Of a stretch of 64,000 nt of DNA, positions 26,907 through 36,616 are shown one piece after another. The notes under the pieces are model-generated. The model saw only the letters and a program-made list of their open reading frames with translations. It did not search any database and was not told the DNA's origin. Position 1 is the stretch's first letter. The number at the start of each line of letters is the position of its first letter. Both the position numbers and the translations under genes were made by a program. This DNA is from Pseudomonas putida (GTDB taxonomy: Bacteria > Pseudomonadota > Gammaproteobacteria > Pseudomonadales > Pseudomonadaceae): NCBI GenBank assembly GCA_041879295.1, contig CP047152.1, positions 2,857,501-2,921,500 on the forward strand, written 5' to 3'.

Positions 26907-27824
26907 GTGAGCGATATTCGCATCGGTATCTCCGGGTGGCGCTATGGCCCCTGGCGCAAGGATTTCTACCCCAAAGGCCTGAAGCAGGACGATGAACTGG
27001 CATTCGCTTCACGGGCGGTGAACAGCATCGAGATCAATGGCTCGTTCTACAGCCTGCAAACGCCCGAGCGTTATCTGGGCTGGCGTGAACAAACACCGGA
27101 CGGCTTCGTGTTCGCGGTCAAGGGGCCGCGCTATATCACCCATGTGCGGCGGCTGAAGGACATCGAAGAGCCAGTAGCCAACTTTTTTGCCTCCGGGCCG
27201 CTGCTGTTGGGCGAAAAGCTCGGGCCATTCCTGTGGCAGTTCCCTCCCAGCATGAAGTTCGATGAAGACCGTTTTGCCCGGTTTTTCGAGCTGCTGCCTC
27301 ACACCCGCAAAGCGGCCCGTGAACGCGCCCAAGGCTGCGCCGAACGCCTCAAGGGCAATGGCAGCCTTGCCATCAAGGGCAATGCACGCTTGCGTCACGC
27401 CGTGGAAATCCGCCACGAGAGTTTTCTCTGCGAAGCCTTTATCAAGCTGTTACGCAAGCATCGCGTGGCACTGGTAGTTGCCGACAGCGCCGGCAAGTGG
27501 CCCTGTGTCGAAGATGTGACCGCCGACTTCGTCTACATGCGCCTGCACGGGGATGTGGAGTTGTACAGCAGCGGATATACCGCACGCGCGCTGCGGCGCT
27601 GGAAGCAGCGTATCCAGCAATGGAGCGAAGGTACCCAGGCGGACGATGCCCACCTGGTCGTGCCGGGGCCGCCGCCTCGGCGTGCGGCACGGGATGTATA
27701 CTGCTACTTCGACAACGACCAGAAGGCTCACGCGCCATACGACGCCAGGCGCTTGCTGCAAAAGCTGTCGTTGGATCATGAGCTGATGACCGAGCCTGGC
27801 ATGGTGCCGGAGGTGGCCTTGTGA
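26907..27824 (+). CDS. DUF72 family protein (YecE-like)
   Basis: A 305-residue TIM-barrel-like protein starting at GTG 26907 with GAGGA upstream. DUF72 signatures include [42 protein letters not shown] and the late [15 protein letters not shown]. The molecular function of the family is not established. The GTG of the next gene overlaps its stop codon, so it heads the DUF72-ybhP-clsB-ybhN operon. Confidence 0.85.
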   Translation: MSDIRIGISGWRYGPWRKDFYPKGLKQDDELAFASRAVNSIEINGSFYSLQTPERYLGWREQTPDGFVFAVKGPRYITHVRRLKDIEEPVANFFASGPLLLGEKLGPFLWQFPPSMKFDEDRFARFFELLPHTRKAARERAQGCAERLKGNGSLAIKGNARLRHAVEIRHESFLCEAFIKLLRKHRVALVVADSAGKWPCVEDVTADFVYMRLHGDVELYSSGYTARALRRWKQRIQQWSEGTQADDAHLVVPGPPPRRAARDVYCYFDNDQKAHAPYDARRLLQKLSLDHELMTEPGMVPEVAL

Positions 27825-28594
27825 ACAAGCCCCTGCCCACCCCACGCTGCATCATCGACAAGGTAACCGCTGTACGCCGGCTCAATGTGTTGACGCTGAA
27901 CGTGCACAAAGGCTTCACCTTCTTCAACCGGCGCTTCATCTTGCCCGAGTTGCGCGAGGCCGTAAGGGCCACCGGCGCCGACCTGGTGTTTTTGCAAGAG
28001 GTGCACGGCAGTCATAAGCAGCATGCCCTGCGCCACCCTGCCTGGCCAGAAACGCCGCAATACGAGTTTCTGGCCGACAGCATGTGGCCGCAGTTCGCCT
28101 ATGGCCGCAATGCCGTGTATCCCCATGGCGATCACGGCAACGCGCTGCTGTCAAAATTCCCCATCAGCCGCTTCGACAACCTGGATGTCTCGGTGCAGGG
28201 CAATGAACAGCGTGGCCTGCTGCATTGCCAGCTGGAGGTGCCGGGCCATGACGAGGTGCATGCGGTATGCGTACACCTGGGCCTGCGGGAGGCCCACCGG
28301 CAGAGCCAGGTAAAGCTGATGCTGGACCTGCTGGCCAGCCTGCCGCCCAAAGCACCGGTCATCATCGCCGGCGATTTCAACGACTGGCGGCTGAAGGCGG
28401 ACGCGGTGCTGAGCGAACACCTGACAGAGGCCTTCGGCACCCCGGCGCGCAGTTTCCCGGCGCGCCTGCCGTTGTTGCGCCTGGACCGCATCTACGTGCG
28501 TAACGCCATACCGGGCGCTGCTCAGGTGCTGTCCAAATACCCGTGGTCGCATCTGTCCGACCACGTACCACTGGCTGCGGAGATCAACTTGTGA
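27821..28594 (+). CDS. Endonuclease/exonuclease/phosphatase family protein (YbhP-like)
   Basis: A 257-residue EEP-fold protein. Motifs include LTLNVHKGF (metal Asn), FLQEVHGS (metal Glu), [10 protein letters not shown] (Asp and Asn) and the final [10 protein letters not shown] (catalytic His). It starts with GTG at 27821, overlapping the DUF72 stop. In E. coli the homologue ybhP precedes clsB and ybhN, as here. The substrate is unknown; a phosphodiesterase acting on phospholipid head groups is possible. Confidence 0.87.
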   Translation: MNKPLPTPRCIIDKVTAVRRLNVLTLNVHKGFTFFNRRFILPELREAVRATGADLVFLQEVHGSHKQHALRHPAWPETPQYEFLADSMWPQFAYGRNAVYPHGDHGNALLSKFPISRFDNLDVSVQGNEQRGLLHCQLEVPGHDEVHAVCVHLGLREAHRQSQVKLMLDLLASLPPKAPVIIAGDFNDWRLKADAVLSEHLTEAFGTPARSFPARLPLLRLDRIYVRNAIPGAAQVLSKYPWSHLSDHVPLAAEINL

Positions 28595-29793
28595 ACCGAC
28601 CTTGGGTAGAAGGCAACAGCGTGCAGTTGCTCATCAACGGCGAACAGTACTACCCCCGCGTATTCGAGGCCATGGCCAAGGCGCGGGAAGAAATACTGCT
28701 GGAAACCTTCATCATCTTCGACGACAAGGTGGGTCAGCAATTGCAGCAGGTGTTGATCGACGCTGCCCGACGCGGGGTGCGCGTGGAAGTGGCCGCGGAC
28801 GGTTACGGCACAGCCGACCTGCCGGCGGCCTTCATTTCAGCGATGACCGACGCGGGCGTAAGCTTTCACGCGTTCGATCCACAACCCCGGTTATTGGGCA
28901 TGCGAACCAACCTGTTCCGCCGTTTGCACCGCAAGATCGTGGTGGTCGATGGTGAGCGGGCCTTCATCGGCGGTATCAACTACAGCGCCGACCATTTGGG
29001 CGACTTTGGTGCCATGGCCAAGCAGGACTATGCCGTGGAGGTCACCGGCCCGGTGGTCGCGCAGGTACATGCCTCCAGCAAGCGCCTGATGTCCCCCGTG
29101 CTGCAGCCCCCCAGTGCTGTACGCCCGGTTACCGAGCCTGCCGGGGGTAGCGACGCTGTGCTGATCGAGCGCGACAACGGGATGCGCAGTAACGATATAG
29201 AAGCGCACTACCTTCAGGCTTTTCGCAAGGCCAGGCAACGCATCGTGGTCGCCAATGCGTACTTCTTTCCAGGCTATCGGTTGATGCGTGAGTTGCGTAA
29301 CGCGGCCCGGCGTGGCGTGGAGGTTCACTTGATCTTGCAGGGCCAGCCTGACATGCGCTGGGTACGGGCATTGTCGCGCCTGCTGTACAACTACCTGCTG
29401 CGCGACGGCGTGATGATTCATGAGTACTGCCAGCGGCCGTTGCACGGCAAGGTGGCACTGGTGGACGACCAATGGGTCACCGTTGGCTCCAGCAACCTCG
29501 ATCCTCTGAGCCTGTCGTTCAACCTGGAGGCCAACCTGTTCATTCGTGATCGGGCCTTCAACCAGCAACTGCACCAGCATTTGCAGGCTCTGGCCAGCGA
29601 GCAATGCAAACCGGTCACCTTGGAGCGCATGATTCGCGGCTACTGGTGGCGGGCACCGTTGATCTTCGCGTGCTTCCACGTGATCCGCCACTTCCCGCGC
29701 ATTGCGGGCTGGTTCCCTGCGCATCGGCAGCGTTTGCGCTCGTTGCAGCCGGAGGTCGAACCCCAGGGCAAACTGCACGAGGGCAACTCCTGA
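28591..29793 (+). CDS. clsB: Cardiolipin synthase B-type phospholipase D protein
   Basis: A 400-residue phospholipase-D superfamily protein. The two HKD motifs are H-R-K-I-V-V-V-D with GGINYS, and H-G-K-V-A-L-V-D with GSSNLDPLS. It starts with GTG at 28591 overlapping the preceding TGA. ClsB condenses phosphatidyl groups to form cardiolipin and can also make phosphatidylglycerol. The ybhP-clsB-ybhN order of E. coli is preserved. It lacks N-terminal membrane helices, as expected for ClsB. Confidence 0.88.
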   Translation: MNRPWVEGNSVQLLINGEQYYPRVFEAMAKAREEILLETFIIFDDKVGQQLQQVLIDAARRGVRVEVAADGYGTADLPAAFISAMTDAGVSFHAFDPQPRLLGMRTNLFRRLHRKIVVVDGERAFIGGINYSADHLGDFGAMAKQDYAVEVTGPVVAQVHASSKRLMSPVLQPPSAVRPVTEPAGGSDAVLIERDNGMRSNDIEAHYLQAFRKARQRIVVANAYFFPGYRLMRELRNAARRGVEVHLILQGQPDMRWVRALSRLLYNYLLRDGVMIHEYCQRPLHGKVALVDDQWVTVGSSNLDPLSLSFNLEANLFIRDRAFNQQLHQHLQALASEQCKPVTLERMIRGYWWRAPLIFACFHVIRHFPRIAGWFPAHRQRLRSLQPEVEPQGKLHEGNS

Positions 29794-30746
29794 TGGCGCG
29801 CAAAAGCTGGCAAACCTGGGGCAAACGCTTGTTTACGCTTGCGTTCCTGATCCTGATCCCTGTGCTGTTGTACCTGCTGGCGCGTAATCTGGACTGGAAT
29901 GAAGTACGCCAGTCTTTGCTGGCCTACAAACCTGGCACCCTGGCCATCGGCTTGGCGATCGCGTTGTGCAGCTATCTCGCGTTCGCCAGTTACGACCTGC
30001 TGGCCCGGGCTTACACCGGCCATACACTACCTGCCCGACAGGTATTGCCAGTCGCGTTCGTGTGCTATGCCTTCAACCTCAACTTCACAACCTGGGTCGG
30101 CGGGGTCGCCTTGCGCTACCGGCTCTATGGCCGACTGGGCCTGGATACCGCGACCATTACGCGAATCCTCACATTGGGCCTGTTGACCAACTGGATGGGT
30201 TATATGCTGCTTGCCGGCACCGTCTTCGCCCTGGGCCTGGTCGAGATGCCCGGCAATTGGGCGGTAGGCACTACAGGCCTGCGCCTGATCGGGCTGCTGT
30301 TGCTGGCAATTGCGGGCGGCTACCTGCTGGCCTGTGGTGTTGCCAAGAAGCGCACCTGGAGCTGGCGCGATCACGAAGTGACGCTGCCTTCGCTGCGACT
30401 GGCGCTGTGCCAGGTGGCGTTGGGTGCCAGCAACTGGGCACTGATGGCGCTGCTGATCTTCTGGTTGCTGCCGGGCGAAGCGTTCTACCCGTCGATTCTG
30501 GGCATATTGCTAATCAGCTGCGTCGCCGGCGTGGTGGCGCATATTCCGGCGGGGCTGGGTGTGCTGGAAGCGGTGTTTCTGGCCTTGCTGCACGAGCAGA
30601 TGGCCCAAGGCACGCTGGTGGCTGCCCTGCTCGGCTACCGCACGCTGTACTACCTGATTCCGCTGCTGTTGGCGGTGGTGACCTACCTGATCCTGGAAAA
30701 GCGCGCCAAGGCCATGCGCCTACGCGACAAGCCTGCTCAGACCTGA
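29793..30746 (+). CDS. YbhN-like (UPF0104) membrane protein
   Basis: A 317-residue integral membrane protein with about eight helices, of the lysylphosphatidylglycerol synthase transmembrane / UPF0104 group. Typical blocks are FNLNFTTWVGGVALRYRLYGR and VVAHIPAGLGVLEAVFLALL. It starts at ATG 29793, sharing a base with the clsB stop (TGATG). It is probably a lipid transporter or flippase partner of ClsB (inference from context). A hairpin terminator follows. Confidence 0.87.
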   Translation: MARKSWQTWGKRLFTLAFLILIPVLLYLLARNLDWNEVRQSLLAYKPGTLAIGLAIALCSYLAFASYDLLARAYTGHTLPARQVLPVAFVCYAFNLNFTTWVGGVALRYRLYGRLGLDTATITRILTLGLLTNWMGYMLLAGTVFALGLVEMPGNWAVGTTGLRLIGLLLLAIAGGYLLACGVAKKRTWSWRDHEVTLPSLRLALCQVALGASNWALMALLIFWLLPGEAFYPSILGILLISCVAGVVAHIPAGLGVLEAVFLALLHEQMAQGTLVAALLGYRTLYYLIPLLLAVVTYLILEKRAKAMRLRDKPAQT

Positions 30747-30777
30747 TGTGCCCTGGGGCAAATGTGACGCGTTGCGT

Positions 30778-30798
30778 GGCACCGGCAAAGCCGGTGCC
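30778..30798. terminator. Hairpin between convergent operons
   Basis: Perfect 9-bp stem GGCACCGGC / GCCGGTGCC with a 3-nt loop, located between the end of the ybhN-like gene and the end of the metallothionein gene. Confidence 0.7.
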
Positions 30799-30854
30799 AG
30801 AGCACCTTGTGCCCTGATGGGCGAGCGCCTGCAAGGGCAGCCCGCCTATCGGCT

Positions 30855-31079
30855 TCAGGGCGAGATCGGATCACTCGCCGGGAAGGTTTCATCCAGCGCA
30901 TTGTCCACCGCGCTCTCGCCCGGCTTGTCACCACAATGGCAGTCCTGCATCCGGCATGGCTCACCATTGCGGTGGCCGGTGGCGCAGGCCTCGCAGCAAT
31001 ATGCCTTGCCGTCGCGCTCCAAGGCATTGGCATCCACCGTGCAGGAACAGTGCGTGCACGCGCAGCGTTGATCGTTCAT
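30855..31079 (-). CDS. Bacterial metallothionein (SmtA/BmtA family)
   Basis: A 74-residue protein with ten cysteines: C6, C8, C11, C13, C28, C29, C32, C42, C47 and C49. Histidines are at H10 and H48. The CACTHCSC start and YCCEACATGH block are diagnostic of Pseudomonas metallothioneins. It binds Zn and Cd in the cytoplasm. The C-terminal tail (DNALDETFPASDPISP) is acidic and resembles a separate conserved tail. It overlaps the upstream acidic gene by 4 nt (ATGA). Confidence 0.92.
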   Translation of the reverse strand: MNDQRCACTHCSCTVDANALERDGKAYCCEACATGHRNGEPCRMQDCHCGDKPGESAVDNALDETFPASDPISP

Positions 31080-31540
31080 GGCTTGCTCTCCTCGTCGTCA
31101 ATCACATCATCGGTCCAGGGCACCCCATCCAGCGGCGCGGATCGGGCCAGTTCGGCCTCGTCCAGGCCAATGCCGCCACCAATCTCATCGGCATCCACCT
31201 GCCGCAGGCGTTGGTCTGTCGGGCCGCCTCTGCCGCCCGGCTCGTGGGGATCGCGGGCACCGGTTTCGTCCAGCAGCGTGTCCGGGCTCAAATCGTCGTA
31301 GGTGACATTGTCCTCATGCAGGCTGTCACTCAGCGCCTCGCCGCCGGTCATGCCACTCTGCGCCACGCGTCGGGGGGGAAACTCACGGGCGACTTCGGCG
31401 GCCGGTCGTTCGTCGCCCACACGCCCTTCACGCTCATCCAGGCGTTCATCGAAATCCAGCTCATGCACGCTGCCCATGCGGTCTTCGGTGTCATCGATTT
31501 CGGTGGGTGTGTACGGCTTAGGTTCATCGGGTCGGGCCAT
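31076..31540 (-). CDS. Acidic conserved hypothetical protein co-transcribed with metallothionein
   Basis: A 154-residue, strongly acidic, probably disordered protein. Recognisable blocks are IDDTEDRMGSVHELDFDERL, DDLSPDTLLDETGARDPHE and VDADEIGGGIGLDEAELA, which recur in a family widespread in Pseudomonas. Some databases label such proteins serine kinase/phosphatase or HPr-related, but no kinase motif is visible. The 4-nt overlap with the metallothionein gene suggests a joint role, perhaps in metal or desiccation stress. Confidence 0.65.
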   Translation of the reverse strand: MARPDEPKPYTPTEIDDTEDRMGSVHELDFDERLDEREGRVGDERPAAEVAREFPPRRVAQSGMTGGEALSDSLHEDNVTYDDLSPDTLLDETGARDPHEPGGRGGPTDQRLRQVDADEIGGGIGLDEAELARSAPLDGVPWTDDVIDDEESKP

Positions 31541-31667
31541 GTGCGTTCTCCATCAGTTGGCTTCATTCGGTCGACTGCGCCAGCTCACGGAAGATTCAGA
31601 GTTTTTTGAACTACCGCCTCGGCCGACGCCTCCCACCTTAGAGACTGTGATCTGCCCGGAGCCCGCC

Positions 31668-34169
31668 ATGGCCAAGCCCCTGCAGGAATACACGCGCAAG
31701 CGCAACTTCAACGCCACACCCGAGCCCAGCGGCAAACGCATCCGGGGCAAGCGGGCTCATGCGCTGCAGTTCTGCATCCAGAAACACGACGCCAGCCACT
31801 TGCACTACGACTTCCGCCTGGAACTCGATGGCACCTTGAAAAGCTGGGCGATCCCCAAAGGCCCATCGCTGGACCCCAAGGTGCGCCGCCTGGCAGTGCA
31901 TGTGGAGGACCACCCGTTGGACTACGCCGATTTCGAGGGGCATATCCCTGAAGGCAACTATGGTGCAGGCGATGTGATCGTCTGGGACCGTGGCATTTGG
32001 GAGCCTGAAGGCGATGCGCATGAAGCCTACGCCAAAGGCAAGCTGCGTTTCCGCCTGCAAGGTGAGAAGCTTGGCGGCGTGTGGAACCTATTCCGCACCC
32101 AGTTGGCCGGCAAGAAAGAGCAATGGATGCTGGTCAAGTCACACGATGCCCAGGCGCGCAGCGAAGCGGAGTACAGCATTGTCGAGGCCCTGCCCGACAG
32201 CGTGCTCAGCGAGCGCACGCTGGTGCCGCGCAAACCCGCTGCAAAAAAAGCCGCTACACCGCGCAGTAGTCGTAAACGCCCCGGCAAAGCTCAGACTGCA
32301 CCGTTGCCAGCGCAGTTGCAGCCGCAGCTGGCCACGCTAGTGGATTCTCCACCCAGCGGCGACTGGCGCTACGAAGTCAAGTTCGATGGCTACCGTATCC
32401 TGGCCCGCATCAAGGGCCAGGACATCCGCCTGTTCACCCGCAACGGCCATGACTGGAGCAGCAAGATGCCCCGGCAGGTTGCCGCCCTGCGCGCGCTCGG
32501 TATCGACTCGGCCTGGCTCGACGGTGAAATGGTGGTGGCTGATGAGAATGGCATGGCTGACTTCCAGGCGTTGCAGAACGCCTTCGATACCGAGCACGAC
32601 GAACACATCACCTATTACCTGTTCGACCTGCCATTTCTGGGCGGTCAAGACCTGCGGCAGCTAACGCTACAAAATCGCCGCGATACATTGCGCCAACTGC
32701 TTGAGCACAACCATTCCGACGTCATCAAGTACTCCGCCGACTTCGACGAACCTGTCGAGTCACTGCTCGAAAGTGCCTGCCGGCTGAAGCTGGAAGGCCT
32801 GATCGGCAAGCGTGCTGACAGTGTTTACAGCGGCCGCCGCAGCCCGGACTGGATCAAGCTCAAGTGCAAGCAACGCCAGGAATTCGTGATCGTCGGCTAC
32901 ACCGACCCCAAAGGCAGCCGGAGCGGCTTTGGGGCCCTGCTGCTGGCCCTGCACGACAATGACAGTGGCGAGCTGCGCTATGCCGGGAAGGTAGGCACCG
33001 GCTTCAATTCCACGACACTGGCCAGCATCCACGCGCGGCTCAAACCCCTGGAAATCGCCAAGCCAGCCCTGCCCTCGCCGCCCGCCGGTGCCCAGGCGCG
33101 TGGTGTGCACTGGCTGCGGCCGCAGCTGTTGGCCGAAGTTGCCTATGCCCAAATGACCCGTGACGGCATCGTGCGCCATTCGGTATTCCACGGCCTGCGC
33201 GATGACAAGGCAGCAACCGCCATTGACCTGGAGCGCGCCATGCCCGCCAAGACTGTATCCAACCGCAACAAGCAGGCCAAGGCGCCTGAAAACTTGGGTG
33301 AACTGCGGCTGACCCACCCCGACCGGGTCATCGATCCTTCAACTGGGGTGACCAAGCGCGAGGTTGCCGAGTATTACGCCGGCATCAGCCAGTGGATCCT
33401 GCCCCAGCTCAAGCACCGCCCGGTGGCATTGGTGCGCGCCCCGGACGGCTTGGGCGGAGAGCTGTTCTTCCAGAAAAACGCGGGCCAGCTGCATATACCC
33501 AACGTACTCAGCTACGAAAAGGACGAGGCAGGCCAGGCGGCGATGGTCATCAATCGCCCGGACACGCTGCTGGGCGCGGTGCAAATGAACATGCTGGAAC
33601 TGCACACCTGGAACGCCACGGACAAGAATTTCGACAAACCGGACCGTTTCGTGCTCGACCTGGACCCTGACCCCGCGCTGCCCTGGAAGGCGATGGTGGA
33701 GGCGACCCAACTGACCCTCACCCTGCTAGACGAACTGGGCCTGAAGGTGTTCCTGAAAACCAGTGGTGGCAAGGGTATTCACGTCGTTGTCCCCTTGACC
33801 CGGCGAGCCGGCTGGGACGAGGTCAAAGACTTCAGCCACGCCATCGTCGGTAACCTGGCCAAGCTGTTTCCGGAGCGCCTGAGCGCGGTGTCGGGGCCGA
33901 AAAATCGCGTGGGACGCATCTTCATCGACTACCTGCGCAACGGCAAGGGCGCCACCACGGCGTGCGCCTACTCACTGCGTGCCCGTGAGGGGCTGCCTGT
34001 ATCGGTGCCTATCTGGCGTGATGAGCTGGCGCACATCAAAGCCGCCAACCAATGGAACATCACCAACCTGCGCGAGCGCCTGGCGGAGGTCGACGACCCT
34101 TGGGCCGACATGGGCAAGGTACGCCAGTCGATCACCGCGCGCATGCGCAAGCAGCTAGGGCTCGAATGA
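31668..34169 (+). CDS. ligD: LigD, multifunctional NHEJ DNA ligase
   Basis: An 833-residue protein in PE-Lig-Pol order. The phosphoesterase domain (about 1-190) includes FCIQKHDASHLHYDFRLELD. The ATP-dependent ligase domain (about 215-520) has the nucleophile K238 in EVKFDGYR. The primase-polymerase domain (about 550-833) has the metal-binding D664-x-D666 (LDLDPDP) and SGGKGIHVVVPL. It repairs double-strand breaks with Ku. The ATG at 31668 gives the usual Pseudomonas length; the longer open frame from 31302 runs antisense to the acidic gene. Confidence 0.95.
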   Translation: MAKPLQEYTRKRNFNATPEPSGKRIRGKRAHALQFCIQKHDASHLHYDFRLELDGTLKSWAIPKGPSLDPKVRRLAVHVEDHPLDYADFEGHIPEGNYGAGDVIVWDRGIWEPEGDAHEAYAKGKLRFRLQGEKLGGVWNLFRTQLAGKKEQWMLVKSHDAQARSEAEYSIVEALPDSVLSERTLVPRKPAAKKAATPRSSRKRPGKAQTAPLPAQLQPQLATLVDSPPSGDWRYEVKFDGYRILARIKGQDIRLFTRNGHDWSSKMPRQVAALRALGIDSAWLDGEMVVADENGMADFQALQNAFDTEHDEHITYYLFDLPFLGGQDLRQLTLQNRRDTLRQLLEHNHSDVIKYSADFDEPVESLLESACRLKLEGLIGKRADSVYSGRRSPDWIKLKCKQRQEFVIVGYTDPKGSRSGFGALLLALHDNDSGELRYAGKVGTGFNSTTLASIHARLKPLEIAKPALPSPPAGAQARGVHWLRPQLLAEVAYAQMTRDGIVRHSVFHGLRDDKAATAIDLERAMPAKTVSNRNKQAKAPENLGELRLTHPDRVIDPSTGVTKREVAEYYAGISQWILPQLKHRPVALVRAPDGLGGELFFQKNAGQLHIPNVLSYEKDEAGQAAMVINRPDTLLGAVQMNMLELHTWNATDKNFDKPDRFVLDLDPDPALPWKAMVEATQLTLTLLDELGLKVFLKTSGGKGIHVVVPLTRRAGWDEVKDFSHAIVGNLAKLFPERLSAVSGPKNRVGRIFIDYLRNGKGATTACAYSLRAREGLPVSVPIWRDELAHIKAANQWNITNLRERLAEVDDPWADMGKVRQSITARMRKQLGLE

Positions 34170-34209
34170 TGACGACCAAGCGATTGGACACGACCCGGGA
34201 GGCCCGACC

Positions 34210-35253
34210 ATGAGCATCGTTCAGGACTTCAATCTGACCACCCTTGACCGCCTTCTACGCACCTTTGGCGAACGCCAGTTACCGCTCAATCTGGATACCC
34301 AATTGCGGCAACTGATCCAGGCGCTGCAAGCTGATCACCTCGACCTGCTGCCGCTGCCGGGGCAAGGCAACACCTTGCGTCGCTGGCAGACCTTGGCACG
34401 GGTGGCCGGTTGCGACCTGGCGCTGGCCAAGCTCTATGAGGGCCATACCGATGCCCTGGCGATCCTGGCGGAATGTGGCGCAGCGCACCACGCCAACGAC
34501 GGCATTTGGGGCGTGTGGGCGGCAGAGCCGCCCGATGCACGTGTCCACATCACTGCGCGTGAAGGCGACCAGGTGCGCCTGAACGGCACCAAAGCCTGGT
34601 GTTCAGGTGCCTTGCAGATCGATCGCGCGCTGATTACCGCCTGGGATGAGGCCGAGCAGCCGCAATTGGTGGCAATCGAGCTGTCACAGCCAAGCCAGGG
34701 GCTGAACATCGAACACTGGCAGGCCGTTGGCATGGCCACCACCGCCAGTGTCGAGGTGGCTTTCAACGATACTCCAGGCACGCTCATTGGCACGCCAGGC
34801 CAATACCTCTCGCGTCCTGGTTTCTGGCAAGGCGGTGCGGGTATCGCCGCTTGCTGGTACGGCGCGGCCGAGGCGCTGGCGGATTACCTGCGTGAGCATT
34901 GCCGCAAACCCCGCCCAGACCCGCATGCCGATGCGCATCTGGGGGCTGTGGACGCTGCGTTGCATGGCGCCCGTGCATCACTGCGTGAATGCGCTGCCTG
35001 GATCGATCAACAGCCCGGCGTGGATGCCAGTTTCGAAGTTCGCCGCACCCGCGCCCAGGTAGAACAGGCCGTAGAGCAGGTTATCAGCCACGTCGGTCGT
35101 GCCTTGGGGGCCACGCCGTTCTGTCGCAGCAGTCATTTTGCCCGGCTGAGCGCCGACCTGCCGGTGTTCCTTCGCCAGAGCCATGCCGAGCGCGATCTGG
35201 CGATGCTGGGCCAGCAGTTGGTCCACTTGCCAGCGGGGGTATGGCAGCTATGA
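34210..35253 (+). CDS. Acyl-CoA dehydrogenase-like flavoprotein of an orphan operon
   Basis: A 347-residue protein, shorter than typical acyl-CoA dehydrogenases (about 380). It has the LNGTKAWCSGA block of the middle beta domain and a C-terminal FLRQSHAERDLAMLGQQL. A usual catalytic glutamate is not evident in the region around 215-260, so it may catalyse a different oxidation or bind a non-CoA substrate. It starts 40 nt after ligD and overlaps the PIG-L gene by 4 nt. Probable first gene of a four-gene unit. Confidence 0.8.
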   Translation: MSIVQDFNLTTLDRLLRTFGERQLPLNLDTQLRQLIQALQADHLDLLPLPGQGNTLRRWQTLARVAGCDLALAKLYEGHTDALAILAECGAAHHANDGIWGVWAAEPPDARVHITAREGDQVRLNGTKAWCSGALQIDRALITAWDEAEQPQLVAIELSQPSQGLNIEHWQAVGMATTASVEVAFNDTPGTLIGTPGQYLSRPGFWQGGAGIAACWYGAAEALADYLREHCRKPRPDPHADAHLGAVDAALHGARASLRECAAWIDQQPGVDASFEVRRTRAQVEQAVEQVISHVGRALGATPFCRSSHFARLSADLPVFLRQSHAERDLAMLGQQLVHLPAGVWQL

Positions 35254-36005
35254 ACCAGAACCTGATCCAGTCCGCCGGTGGCACGCCCTGGACAGCCTGG
35301 CAGCATAGCGCGCACCTGGCGCGTGCAACCTGGCTCGACGCACGCCAACTGTGCCCGCCGGGGCGCCGGCTGGTATTGATTGCGCCGCATCCGGATGACG
35401 AAATTCTCATGGCCGGCGGCCTGCTGGCAGGCTTCAAAGGGCGCGAGGATGAGCTGGTGCTGATCTCCGCCACCGACGGCGAAGGCAGCCACCCCGGCTC
35501 CAGCCATTGGACCGAGCATCGCTTGCGCCGCCAACGCCCTCAGGAAAGCCGACAGGCCCTGCAACAGCTCGACCTTGACCTTGAGCGCCTGGACTGGCGC
35601 AGGCTCCATCTGAAGGACGGCCAGTTGCCGCGCGAAGAAGCGTTTCTGGCCAGTCACCTCACGCAGTTACTTCGCCCCAATGATCTGCTGATGGCCACCT
35701 GGCGCAGTGACGGCCATTGCGATCACGAGGCCGTCGGCCGCGCTGCTGCGCAGGCGGCTGCAGCCCGTGGGGTGCAATTGGCTGAGGTACCGGTCTGGGC
35801 CTGGCACTGGGCTGAGCCTGACGACCCGCGCCTGCCATGGCCCCGTGCGCACCGTCTGCAGCTCGATGAAAGCCATTTGGCACGCAAGCGCAAAGCCTTG
35901 GCCGCTCACGTCAGCCAGCTGCAGCCGGACGGCGAGCAGCCGCCGGTGCTACCGCCGCACCTGTTGGATTGCCTTCTGCAACCTTTCGAACTGGTGTTCC
36001 TTTGA
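35250..36005 (+). CDS. PIG-L family N-acetylglucosamine-type deacetylase
   Basis: A 251-residue LmbE/PIG-L protein. The zinc motif PHPDDE (H47, D49, D50, E51) and the later DGHCDHEAVG (with H159) give the His-Asp-His metal site. Relatives remove acetyl from GlcNAc linked to lipids, inositol (mycothiol) or malate (bacillithiol). The ATGA overlap with the upstream dehydrogenase and the short gap to the methyltransferase place it in one operon. Substrate unknown. Confidence 0.88.
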   Translation: MNQNLIQSAGGTPWTAWQHSAHLARATWLDARQLCPPGRRLVLIAPHPDDEILMAGGLLAGFKGREDELVLISATDGEGSHPGSSHWTEHRLRRQRPQESRQALQQLDLDLERLDWRRLHLKDGQLPREEAFLASHLTQLLRPNDLLMATWRSDGHCDHEAVGRAAAQAAAARGVQLAEVPVWAWHWAEPDDPRLPWPRAHRLQLDESHLARKRKALAAHVSQLQPDGEQPPVLPPHLLDCLLQPFELVFL

Positions 36006-36016
36006 ATGGAGCTGTC

Positions 36017-36616
36017 ATGAGCCTCGATCCTCAGTATTTTGCCGAGCTATACGCCACCAATGAAGATCCTTGGGCCTTTCGCACCCGCTGGTATGAGAAG
36101 CGCAAACGCGAGCTGGTGATGGCCAGCTTGCCACGGCAGTGCTATCAGCGTGTGTTCGAGCCAGCCTGCGCGAATGGCGAGCTCAGTGCGCTGCTGGCCG
36201 AGCGCTGCGCTGACCTGCTATGCCAGGACCTGGACCCGACGGCCGTAGGCCTGGCCCGGGAACGCCTGGCGCACCTGCACAATGCTACGGTCGAGCGGGC
36301 CCGGCTACCAGGGGACTGGCCGGGCGGCCGCTTTGACCTGATCGTGCTCAGCGAGGTCGGCTATTACCTTGATCCCACCGACTGGCTGCAGGTGATCGAA
36401 CAGTCGGTGGCCAGCCTTGGCTACGACGGCACGCTACTGGCCTGCCACTGGAAGCACCCTATCGCGGGTTGCCCGCAGGATGGTCGCGAGGTGCACCGTA
36501 TGTTGACCCGGCATTTGCCGTTGCATCAGCAGTTCCGGCATGAGGAGGCGGACTTTTTGCTGGAGTGCTGGTCATGCCAGCCAAGCGTTGTCGATCTCGA
36601 TGAGACGTGCCCATGA
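36017..36616 (+). CDS. Class I SAM-dependent methyltransferase (NodS-like)
   Basis: A 199-residue protein starting MSLDPQYFAELYATNEDPWAFRTRWYE, the opening typical of NodS-type methyltransferases. The SAM loop is VFEPACANGELSALLAERC and the post-loop acidic residue lies in LCQDLDPTAV. NodS methylates a deacetylated glucosamine nitrogen, so following a PIG-L deacetylase is suggestive. It overlaps the glycosyltransferase ATG by 4 nt. Confidence 0.85.
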   Translation: MSLDPQYFAELYATNEDPWAFRTRWYEKRKRELVMASLPRQCYQRVFEPACANGELSALLAERCADLLCQDLDPTAVGLARERLAHLHNATVERARLPGDWPGGRFDLIVLSEVGYYLDPTDWLQVIEQSVASLGYDGTLLACHWKHPIAGCPQDGREVHRMLTRHLPLHQQFRHEEADFLLECWSCQPSVVDLDETCP

